This document shows, piece after piece, positions 1 through 8,574 of a stretch of 64,000 nucleotides of DNA. The notes beneath the pieces are model-generated. The model made no database searches and had not been told where the DNA came from. It saw only the letters and a program-made list of their open reading frames with translations. Position 1 is the first letter of the stretch, and each line of letters opens with the position of its first letter. A program made the position numbers and the translations under genes. Source of the DNA: Trametopsis cervina (Eukaryota; Basidiomycota; Agaricomycetes; Polyporales; Irpicaceae); NCBI GenBank assembly GCA_022385755.1, contig MU278351.1, forward strand, positions 656,073 through 720,072, given 5' to 3'.

Positions 1-854
1 TACGCATGCAAACAAGGTCTGCACCTTGTTCCTTTGTGCGGACATGGGGTCAAATAGTCATTCCAGGTGGGGATATTATCGCACTCAACCCCTTTCTTAA
101 CTGGACGACCACATACGCTGTTCTACAATGGAGAGATTCTATCGTCGGGTGCGGTAGGGCTATGCATCCATCGCAATCCCAGCCGTCCAACCTCGTTGAA
201 CGTCTATTGGCCAGACTTAGACCCCGTAACGCCGACGCTCACTGTCACCGAGTATGTCGTGTCCATCCCATCGTATTTGCACATCGCTCACGCAGTTCTT
301 GTTACAGATCAGAGAGCAATCTCATACATTCCATCAATGGTGTAAACCCTTCCCGGCTGTTGCTGAACGCAATTGAAAAGCTTGAATCCAGTGCCAAGGA
401 TGACACCTACTACGTTGGTGTGAAAGCTGCGCAGTTGGAGCCTAAAGGCTCACCGTCGGACCAAATATACGGCATAATGTCCGGTGACCCTTCACGAGGA
501 ACAATAGCCCTCGAAGGAGAGTCCGCACCCATGTCTGGGGCCGAAGTTCAAGTGAGTTACTCAGCCCCAGCCTCCACGTCTCCCCCGCTGACACATTTTC
601 AGATTTTTCGCAGCCGTTCCGACCTTCGATCTACCATAACGTCACGTCGTGGTATAAATTTTTGCAAGGCATACTCTGATGGGATAGATGTTCTCTTGGA
701 TCCCCCACATGACCCGGATGGTGCCATTGTCCTTGATGATACATTTTTGGCTGTGTCTGAAAATGGGCTGATCATGAACCCCCGAACCACGGCGCAAACC
801 TCCGTGACGAACTGGAAGTCCACATTACCCGGTAGCTCCTTTGTAGTCCGTTGA
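1..854 (+). CDS. FIST-domain protein, 3' part (left-truncated)
   Basis: The 5' end lies outside the window. Four exon pieces read through in one frame after splicing: 1-16, 67-251, 308-551 and 603-854. Donors at 17 (GTCTGC), 252 and 552 and acceptors at 66, 307 and 602 leave introns of 50-56 bp. The visible protein starts with a segment resembling a FIST N-terminal core (STPFLTGRPHTLFYNGE, then SSGAVGLC). It continues with a FIST_C-like stretch (SGDPSRGTIALEGESAPMSG) and ends at the TGA at 852. FIST domains are predicted small-ligand sensor modules, found in bacterial signalling proteins and in F-box-linked eukaryotic proteins. The assignment rests on motif recall rather than a search. No membrane segment is visible in this part. 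Confidence 0.6.
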   Translation, partial: RMQTRSAPCSFVRTWGQIVIPGGDIIALNPFLNWTTTYAVLQWRDSIVGCGRAMHPSQSQPSNLVERLLARLRPRNADAHCHRVCRVHPIVFAHRSRSSCYRSESNLIHSINGVNPSRLLLNAIEKLESSAKDDTYYVGVKAAQLEPKGSPSDQIYGIMSGDPSRGTIALEGESAPMSGAEVQVSYSAPASTSPPLTHFQIFRSRSDLRSTITSRRGINFCKAYSDGIDVLLDPPHDPDGAIVLDDTFLAVSENGLIMNPRTTAQTSVTNWKSTLPGSSFVVR

Positions 855-1648
855 CTACTCTAGTAAATAATCTCCCTCTTCGAGGCAAGTCATCTCTGTT
901 TCACAGTATGCTACGTTTCCTTACGATCTGTAGGTTGTTCATCAGTAGAAAATGCTTGAACGACGAGCCTTATTTCGTACGTTATTCCTGGAGTAACTGG
1001 AGACCTACGTCGCTGATTGAACGTGTTTGTGACAACGAGCAGTGACTGAGCGAGTAGAAAGTTGAAGAGTCACGAGACTCGTTGAAGCGCTTGTCCCTTA
1101 ATAGGAAAAGCAGCGCCGTTGTGGCGTTCGATGGCCGACCGTTTGTCTGTATTTCATCGCCCGTCGGTTCACTCTTTTCTTCACGACTATTGTGAAACTC
1201 CTGCTTTAAGTTTTGAAAATAAGCATCCTGCCTTGGACACGGTGATAATATGATGGTGAGAAATATATCCCGCAGCAGTCTCTGAGTTGATAATATTTCG
1301 TTCTCCGGCAGCCAAGAATATCAGGGATAGATCTTAGTCTTCCTAAAGTCTTCCTGGCTCGATTCCGCTTCGCGTGCAGAAGTGCGCATGTCAATCACAT
1401 TTGAAAGGTATCAACTGCTCAACTGGACACTCCAACAGTGATCAGACTTTCCCTCGCTCGTGTGATCATGGTTTTTTACACCATACGGATAGAATTAGGT
1501 CGTGTGCAAACCGCAGAGAGAAATCCTGTCGTGCTCTTGTGGAATTTCTTAGAACCTGGTGCTTGCTGCATATAAAAGGCCGTCTGGATCTCGTTGCAAT
1601 ACCCAAGCATCAGCTCTTCAACACCGATAACTCGACGCAAAGAAAGCT
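855..1648. other. Intergenic region, promoter of the repeat-protein gene
   Basis: About 0.8 kb between the FIST gene and the secreted repeat gene. No supported coding exon was found; the short open frames here lack coding character. The right end carries the TATA motif listed separately. Confidence 0.6.
1571..1578 (+). promoter_or_regulatory. TATA box
   Basis: TATAAAAG lies 78 bases upstream of the ATG at 1649. That spacing fits a short 5' leader of roughly 40-50 bases. A strong TATA box is typical of highly or conditionally expressed fungal genes, including those for secreted proteins. Function is inferred from sequence and position only. Confidence 0.55.
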
Positions 1649-2731
1649 ATGAATCACGCTAAGCTCTACGCCTTTATTCTCTGCTCCTTAGCACTCTTAT
1701 CCGTCGCTCGCCCTACACCCTCGATCGTTGGGCTCGACTCCTTCGCCTCCGGCTTGAACGCAAGAGCTCTTTCGGGTTCTGCCACCGGTCCTGATTCTGG
1801 TCAGTCCGCCTCCAAACTATGCTCATAGACTTTTCTCATTATGTATGACGTAGATCTAATTGTTCATGACCTCGCCGCTGTCGACCTTCCCGCCGGCGAT
1901 GACGGCGACTCCCGTGGGCGCGATGATAGAAGGAGCCTGCTTGAAGCTAGGAGGCACGGCGGCGACTCCCGCGGCCGTGGCGATAGTCGAAACCGTAGGA
2001 CTCTTGAAGCTCGCCGACATGGTGATAGCGGATCTCGGGGGCGCGGCGACAGTCGCGGCCGCCGTGACTTAGAGGCTCGCCGCCATGGAAGTGGTTCTCG
2101 CGGTCGCGGTGATAGTCGTGGCCGCCGTGAACTTGAGAAACGTCGCCACGGGGATAGCGGTTCCCGTGGGCGCGGAGACAGTCGCAGCCGACGCGACTTA
2201 GAGGCACGACGTCACGGCAGTGGCTCTCGAGGCCGCGGTGACAGTCGGGTTCGCCGTGGCGGACTTGAGAAACGTCGGCACGGAGACAGTGGTTCCCGCG
2301 GACGTGGGGATAGTCGCAGTCGCCGTGAGCTGGAAGCTCGTCGTCACGGAAGCGGATCTCGTGGACGCGGGGATAGTCGCGATCGCCGTGACCTCGCGAA
2401 ACGTAGGCACGGCAGTGGCTCTCGCGGACGGGGCGATAGTCGATCTCGTCGCTCCCTCGAAGCTCGCCGCCACGGTAGCGGCTCTCGCGGACGCGGGGAC
2501 AGTCGCGGCAGACGCGAGCTGGAAGCCAGAAGACACGGCAGCGGCTCTCGCGGACGTGGTGACAGTCGTAACCGCCGGGAGCTTCAAGCTCGCCGTCATG
2601 GAAGCAGCTCCCGTGGTAGAGGAGATAGTCGTGGTCGCCGTGACTTGCAGGCTCGCCGTCATGGTGACTCGCACTCTCGAAGCCGCGCTGCTGAGCTCGC
2701 AATCAATAGTTCACTCGCTGAAGCACTCTAG
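1649..2731 (+). CDS. Secreted tandem-repeat protein with Kex2-type dibasic sites
   Basis: Two exons, 1649-1799 and 1854-2731, give 342 residues. The 54-bp intron (GTCAGT...GTAG) removes an in-frame stop at 1826. Residues 1-20 are a clear signal peptide: one Lys, then a hydrophobic run ending LLSVA. After a short pro-region come 11 full units and one partial unit of 21-23 residues, consensus LEARRHGSGSRGRGDSRGRR. Each unit has two dibasic sites, (A/K)RR before HG and xRR at the end. Kex2 cutting there would release about a dozen near-identical peptides of the form HG(D)SGSRGRGDSRxRR. The layout is that of KEX2-processed repeat proteins, precursors of fungal secreted or cyclised peptides. Differences between units fall mostly at third codon positions of this frame, which supports it as the coding frame. 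No homolog is recognised. A surface-structural role is possible. Confidence 0.8.
1934..2674 (+). repeat. Tandem 63-69 bp coding repeats (11 full units plus one partial)
   Basis: Imperfect head-to-tail units of 63, 66 or 69 bp encode the peptide repeats described above. All length differences are multiples of three (HGSG versus HGDSG, plus one GG insertion), so the frame is kept. The array is GC-rich compared with its flanks. Confidence 0.85.
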
Positions 2732-3112
2732 GCAGTTTTAGGAGTTTGCGCTAGGACGGTGTTTACTTACGTCAAGGTGTTCCCAGAGTCTACGTACTTC
2801 GCGTCTTCACTTGTGGCTTCAGTTCTTCTGTGATAGTAGCGGCTGCCAGCAAAGGGGGAGAGTGATTGGTCTCATGTCATGATCGCAAAACTTGTAAAAT
2901 CCGTAGTATGTCCTTATCTGAATGAACGCGTCATTCGTTATATCTACCAGTCCGCTTTGCTTTTTCAGACGTTGTAGTCGGCAAATTATCTGCCAAGGCA
3001 AGGTGAGTAATAAGACACACATGTTGCTGCGATTAGAATTTCTGCTATATTGGAAACAACATTTATGACAGGACTACGCGCCGATATATGACAAGCACAA
3101 ACATGGGCAGTA
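2732..3112. other. Intergenic, convergent 3' ends
   Basis: Lies between the repeat-protein stop and the stop of the RPAP3-like gene on the other strand. No coding or RNA signal was seen. It is expected to hold both 3' untranslated regions. Confidence 0.6.
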
Positions 3113-4747
3113 TTATACGATCCCCCAGGCTTTCCTAGTCACAGCGTCAGATATAGCAGGATGTTTCAATAAGTCCCAGACGGCCTTGATCAGCCGGCGT
3201 TCTTCTGCGTTTGTGAAGAGAATTACAGTACTGAAGCGAGGTATTTGAGCGATACCGAGGAGGTATGATCGGATCAGCATTGTGTTGTCGCCGTGCGCAG
3301 CAGTGTTTTGTAAGATATCATGAAAGACGCGTAGAAGGGAGACAAGGTGAGTGGGCTCCAACGATGTTTTGTAAACGGACGGGACACCGGTCGGAGGTAT
3401 TTGTTGCTTGTGCCAATAAACCGTGAGTTGAGCGTAGAATAGATCAGAAGAAGGGAGACGTACTAGCAGCGCCCACCTCTCTTCAGTGCTTTGTAGCGAG
3501 TCCCATGTGCGAGTGAAGTTGAACAATGTAACCGGCGAGTCTAACAGTGGAATCGGCTTTGTGCTGGACGGCTGAGACCGCGACGGTGATAACTCGTCCT
3601 TCGCAATCGGCGATACCGACTGCAAACTGATCGAATGAGACTTGTGAGGCTCAAGGGAAACCTTCGAAACCGGCGATTGATCAGATGTCTGTGTCGAGGG
3701 AGACTTTATAGCGCCAGGATGATCCGATGAAGGCGGCTGAGTGCGATTAGAGACCCGTGCTTCAGACGATGTTGATGGACTCGTGTTGGAAGAAGGGGTA
3801 GGGGCACTTGAAGGTTTGGGGCGTGTATCGAATAGAGTATGCTGACCATTCGACCTAAAAATACCACCACCGGGTCTTGCTTGTTGGCTGTCTCGTGCTT
3901 TTTTGGCCTCTTTGAAGGTCGATGGCTTTGGCGTACCAGTTGAAGGGTTTATGTTTATTGGTGATATGTCCGCTCCTTCAAGTGGTCGGCTTGACACAGC
4001 TGTCATGAGACCCTCCTTCGGGGATATCGAGTCCCGAGCTGGTTCGTGAGTGGACGCTGAGGGTACCGGGTCTATGTCAATGATTTTGATGGGTACCCTT
4101 CTTCGCGTTGTCGCTGTCGACGCAGAGACAGGTATTTCCACGGGAGTTTTCTAAAGGCACCATTATGGTCAACACATTGAATGGAAACACTGATAATTGT
4201 GTACCTTCTTCATCCTTGCGTTGCGATCATGAATGGCTTGCGTGACCTTCTTCAATTCTTGTCGCGCGGCTTCGTTTTTGGGATCTAGTTGCAGTACATG
4301 ATGGAAGTCTGAGTAACGGAAATTAGTATGGGCCAAGGCTTCAGTCGCATGCAGCTTACCAGACTCTGCACCCTCCAGATTGGCCAAGGTCGCCCTTGCT
4401 TGCCCTCGGCGGAACCATCCCTTTGCATTCTTGCTATCCAGTGCGATCACGCAAGCGCAATCCCTTTCCGCATCCTCATTCCTGAGGCGTACATTTGAGG
4501 TTGATTGCGCGTTATTGATACATCATAGTCACCTACTTGCCTAATTTCAGGTATGCCGCAGCACGATTCAGTGGATATGTTGCGTTCCCTGGTTCGGCGA
4601 TGATTGCTGCCGTGTAGTGTCCAATCGCTGCTACAAAGTCGCCAGACTTGAATGCTGCATTCCCCTAAAGTTGCAGCTAAGTTGGTCAGGATCTTATAGC
4701 CGCATCAGCGGTCGGCTCACCTTCTCCTTTGCGCCTTGTCCGCTCAT
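3113..4747 (-). CDS. RPAP3-like TPR co-chaperone
   Basis: Five exons (4747-4721, 4664-4537, 4481-4360, 4308-4205, 4150-3113) encode 472 residues. The first 127 residues form TPR units, seen in KEKGNAAFKSGDF, YPLNRAAAYLKLGK, DAERDC and KGWFRRGQAR. This is the clamp that binds the C-terminal tails of Hsp90/Hsp70. A Ser/Pro-rich disordered middle follows. The last ~125 residues match the RPAP3 C-terminal domain (WDSLQSTEERWALLVRL ... RFSTVILFTNAEERRLIKAVWDLL). RPAP3 with PIH1 and RUVBL1/2 forms the R2TP complex that assembles RNA polymerase II, snoRNPs and PIKK kinases. It is divergent from the unrecognised gene at 5208. Family membership is confident. Orthology with metazoan RPAP3 rather than a fungal Tah1-type protein rests on the C-terminal domain. 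Confidence 0.85.
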
Positions 4748-5207
4748 AGTGGATGTCTAATCCAACTTGTACTGCAGCAAATTTCCCACGATGCTCTGAA
4801 CTTAGTCGGTACTATAGCGCTCACTCAGACCATTGACGAATGACACTGCAGCGCCAACGGTCGTCCTTATACCAGGGCACCTCTGCTGCAAATGATGTTG
4901 ACCCGGTGTGTAGTGCGCGAACAGCCGTCCGAAGGCTGCCAGTGGCTGGGGGGATGCAAGCGGCGTTGGTGAGATATCTCTGGAACGAATCTCTAATCCT
5001 ATGGCAGAAGACGTCGCATCATTTTGGTTTTCATGATTTGTGAAGGCTCGCGAACGTACATGAAGACGGAGAAAATGCGCCTCGGTTCCGCAACATGGCA
5101 CGTGTAAAATGCGTTTATCTGTCACAGAAGCCTCCTTACGTTCATTCTCTGCTATTGGTGTATCTAGTCGTACGACGTCCGTGAATGCCCATTGGATCTA
5201 TACCGCC
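4748..5207. promoter_or_regulatory. Divergent promoter region
   Basis: About 460 bp separate two divergent start codons. A 107-codon minus-strand open frame at 4802-5125 lacks recognisable motifs and is treated as chance. No specific control element was identified. Confidence 0.45.
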
Positions 5208-6422
5208 ATGCCGCCACCCCCAATGCTGAGCCCGGAGCTGTTATTCGATGCTGTGGCCTTTGCCGTTGCTCAATACGTGGACGATCTACTGGCAGGTCCA
5301 CTAGAGGGGCAGGGTCAGCTATCCCAGGTGGCACCATCTCTAACGGACGAATTGCTGATCAGCAAAGCATACAACCCCATCATAGCTTTGCTTCAAACGT
5401 CTTATCAATTCCGACATGTAACCCTCCTTGTATTGTCTTTGGCTTTTAATCTACCACTTGACTCATCAGGCATCGGTAGGAAAGTCGCAGTCAGCCTATA
5501 CGATTGTCTATGTGTGCTATCTGTTCTAACATATATCGCGTAAACAGGCTTCAATGCCACCCTCTCGTCTATCTGCATGATGTGCGCTCTTTGATTTGGG
5601 AATCAAGATCCAGCAAGCTGCTATTACATGAAGCCCATGCACTCTCCGAAGGCAAGGATGCAAAAATATTGGAACAGTATATGCTCATTCTCGACATCCA
5701 AGCAACTACATCTTTAGTGCTATCGCCATTACGGCTGGCCACTAGCATTGTAAGTGACGATGCGTTGGAGTTATTTGATTACGCGAGGAACTCGTACGCG
5801 ATGTTACTCTCACCCAAACACCTCTCGCCAATCCCCGACCCTGTGCAAGCATACGCCAGGGCTCGTCTCATTGAAACTTTATCGCAGTTTTTTTCGGGTA
5901 TGTGGCATACTCTGCTTGCTCTTTCATACACCTGACGTCACATGTATGAATGCACGTCAGCTCTCCCGCTGGCCCTCAATCTGTGCCTGCGACAATTTAT
6001 AGCGATAATGAAAGCACATAATCTGAGAGGTGACATGCTTCAAGATGCCTACGAGGTGTGACTTACTGACACTCACTGCGGAGCACCATATTGACGTGAC
6101 TGGACCATGCGTAGACTGCCATACACAATGTTGAGGTTCTAAAGGGCGTGTTGGGACATTTAAGAGACATAGAACGGGTCAGGCCTGTGTTCACGAGAGC
6201 AGATACCCTCCAGATTTTGGTAAGAGTTCTTGACACGTACCTCTCAGCTCCCTGAGAATTATTTACCAATGCATCTCGCAGCGTGGGTGCACTGCCGAGA
6301 CGTGTGATGAGCTGTATGATGTTTCACCGAACGCGGATGTACTCTCAGAACATCAGGCAGACCTGCGAACGAGAGTTCAGCAGCTTCGAGATGCGCTCAA
6401 GAGTGACCGTGGCCTCATTTGA
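5208..6422 (+). CDS. Conserved-looking protein of unknown function
   Basis: Seven exons can be joined without a stop: 5208-5417, 5470-5489, 5548-5897, 5961-6055, 6115-6219 and 6282-6422 (the first pair brackets a 20-nt exon). The product is about 306 residues, starting MPPPPMLSPELLFDAV. It is largely helical and leucine-rich, with no signal peptide, membrane segment or catalytic motif that I recognise. The 20-nt exon (5470-5489) is required to keep frame between the neighbouring exons, and its upstream donor (GTAACC) is weak. The reading is consistent with a soluble helical-repeat or coiled protein, for example a complex subunit. Function is not assigned. Confidence 0.65.
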
Positions 6423-6560
6423 GATGGCTTGGAAGGCACAGGTTATTTCGAGCGCCCGTGTTGGTATTGTAGTGTCAGGTTTCTCTTTCTGTGTTTTGTG
6501 GGGCAATATGCGTGGTATTGGAGGGGCCTGGCATCACTTTCGTCATATCGAGTCAATAAT

Positions 6561-7853
6561 CTATGACATATTGAGGCTCCGGTATACCCGACAGTGAACG
6601 CTAAGCACCCCACGAAATTCATCGTAAGTTGATCATCTTGAGAAACAGAGCTAGGGACCAACCGGGCATGTAGAATCTCGCCCTCGGTTTCTGTCATACT
6701 AACCTCCGACCAGGTATCGATGTTCCATTTCTGCCAGCCCCATCCGTCTTTGATCTGAATAACAAATTGGCAATGTGGCAATACGGAGGTGTGGGATACG
6801 AACCTCGGGTTTTTTATGTGGAGCTAGCACTACAAGCCACCGGCATCTGGTGCTAGAAAAAAAAACTTGGAGTACATGAGGTTTTAGAGGTATTCATGTA
6901 TGCGTACCTGAGCTCCCAAAGTAATGAGAATAGTTCTGAAGGAGACGCGATTAGATGCAACGCGAATGAGCATATCACCATTTCTATGTTTGCATTTTTC
7001 GTTCTTTCCGGAATGGCATCTGATTCTCCTATTGGCCGTACTGACGATAAAGGCAGCGGGGGCAGTGAACCGTCTGCAATATCTTTAAATGCCAGCTGTG
7101 AACAATTGTACAGTCCAGTACGAGCAAAAAAAGCGTCCGCAGTGTACTATTAAGTTAAGATGTGTATGTCAATGACGAACATGTCTTTACTCGAAGGAGT
7201 GTCCACGTACTGGATCTGCAGCTAAAATCGTGGGGCGTGCAAATGTTGGCTCAAGAGGAGGTGCCGTGAACGGGTTCACTCTTCCTCGTGGGGCATCGCT
7301 GAGAGAGTTCTGTGCCTCTTGGAAAGCATGAAGTGCTTTCCCGGTTTTCCACCACTCTATCAGCGACACAGTGGTTTCGCCGCTACCAGTTGTATTCATA
7401 CTCAGCATAGGCTGAAGATTTCAGAGCGGTAAAAATGACTACCTGCCTTCAAGATAATAGTCAGCTGGAGTGCTATGGAAAGCACCGCTGATACCTACCA
7501 CATGCCATATCAAAAACGGTGAATCCGTTCTCCCTAACCCTGAAGCTTTCCTTCGTCCACCACCTGGATGAGGTTAATGGTTTCGGGCTAGGGAAGTTTA
7601 TACAAAACCACTTACTGGTTGAACCACAGAAAAAGACAGTTCTTGATACCAGGGAAATGCGGATTACGGTAGGTACTGCCAACTTTCGTATAATACTGGG
7701 GTTATAGGGCTTGTCAGTGTTGTGTCGGGATATGTTGGAATATAGTGGAACTGCGGGAGATAAACCTACATCTTCTACGCCGTGCTCGCTGTAGTTGTCC
7801 CGCATAGAGATCTTTAGATTGCCTGAGGCAGCCTCTCTGTGACTACGCGACAT
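6561..7853 (-). CDS. Class I SAM-dependent methyltransferase
   Basis: Eight exons (7853-7770, 7695-7616, 7563-7495, 7382-7211, 7146-6908, 6852-6804, 6754-6663, 6600-6561) give 274 residues. The N-terminal segment MRDNYSEHGVEDYYTKVG leads into RNPHFPGIKNCLFLWFNQWW. The glycine-rich SAM-binding motif I is FDMACGSGETT, split by the third intron. Later come an acidic-loop candidate (AADPYTADAFF), a motif-IV-like strand (MVICSFALHLI) and a conserved tail (LAPHKKPEIKDGWGW ... VHCRVYRS). The overall pattern matches a fungal methyltransferase family of unknown substrate. The intron 7383-7494 is 112 bp, longer than its neighbours. It is probably cytosolic, as no targeting signal is seen. The substrate is unknown, and nearby genes do not suggest a pathway. 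Confidence 0.8.
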
Positions 7854-8574
7854 TGGGCGCGAAATTGGTAACTGCAGCGTCCTTGGTCAGCGGTTTGGTC
7901 AACGAACCTCTGAAGAAATACAGTGCAGTACTGTAACCATTATGCAACGTGATAACTTGTATCGGCATTACGGCCCGGAATCTATTTGATGCGCCTTACC
8001 AGATACTGCATGGCCGTGAGTCGTCTACAATGCCGTATCTCTGCCAAAATGTGATTTTACTGGTATTGAAGGAGTAAAAGTCATACGTCCTGTGGATGAA
8101 TCACGCTTACGTAGTTTCTACGCGTCCGTAAAAATATCGATATGGACGATCATACGCGATCACGTGACCCCAATCGTTGCAGGCGCTGCTCGTGGGAATC
8201 GACGCGGTAGGGTCTCATTGTCGGTCTGAGTAGGGAAGACGTTGTTGTAAATGAGATGCGTGATAGAGCAAGGGATGCCAACGATTTCTTCTCGTGTGAA
8301 TACATACCATCTCTTGCGCTACGCTGCCGTCGAGAGGGCGGTTTTCGACGACGAGAGCGAGGCCGCGGACGACAGGCCGAGCAGTGATGTCGCCGCCAGC
8401 ACGTGGGAGCGAGATTGTGCGCCTCGTGTTGGTTCAAGTTGAACAAAGGCTCTCGACTGGAGTCCGGCTCTCCTTCGTACTTCCATCACCACTTTATTGC
8501 TCTCTTCGCTCTCGCAAGTCTTTCCTCAACGCTTTTCGTATTGCTTTCGTCGTTTTTCACAGCCCCTCAAATCC
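7854..8574. promoter_or_regulatory. Divergent promoter region, methyltransferase / MPS1
   Basis: About 0.7 kb between divergent starts. The MPS1 side (about 8440-8574) contains pyrimidine-rich tracts (ctctcttcgctctcgc) typical of fungal transcription starts. In-frame ATGs exist upstream of 8575 (at 8497), so the MPS1 start could be earlier. Confidence 0.45.

Noticed and set aside
1947..2702. 251-codon antisense open frame over the repeat array as a separate gene
   Set aside because: It is a by-product of the 3n-periodic, CG-rich repeat. The synonymous pattern supports the plus-strand frame that joins the signal peptide.
4802..5125. 107-codon minus-strand open frame in the divergent promoter
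   Set aside because: No recognisable motif, no splice partners, and it overlaps the expected promoter of two better-supported genes.
5750..5755. GTAAGT donor inside an exon of the unrecognised gene
   Set aside because: No acceptor downstream keeps the frame, and the reading through this site looks coding (DDALELFDYARNSYAMLL).
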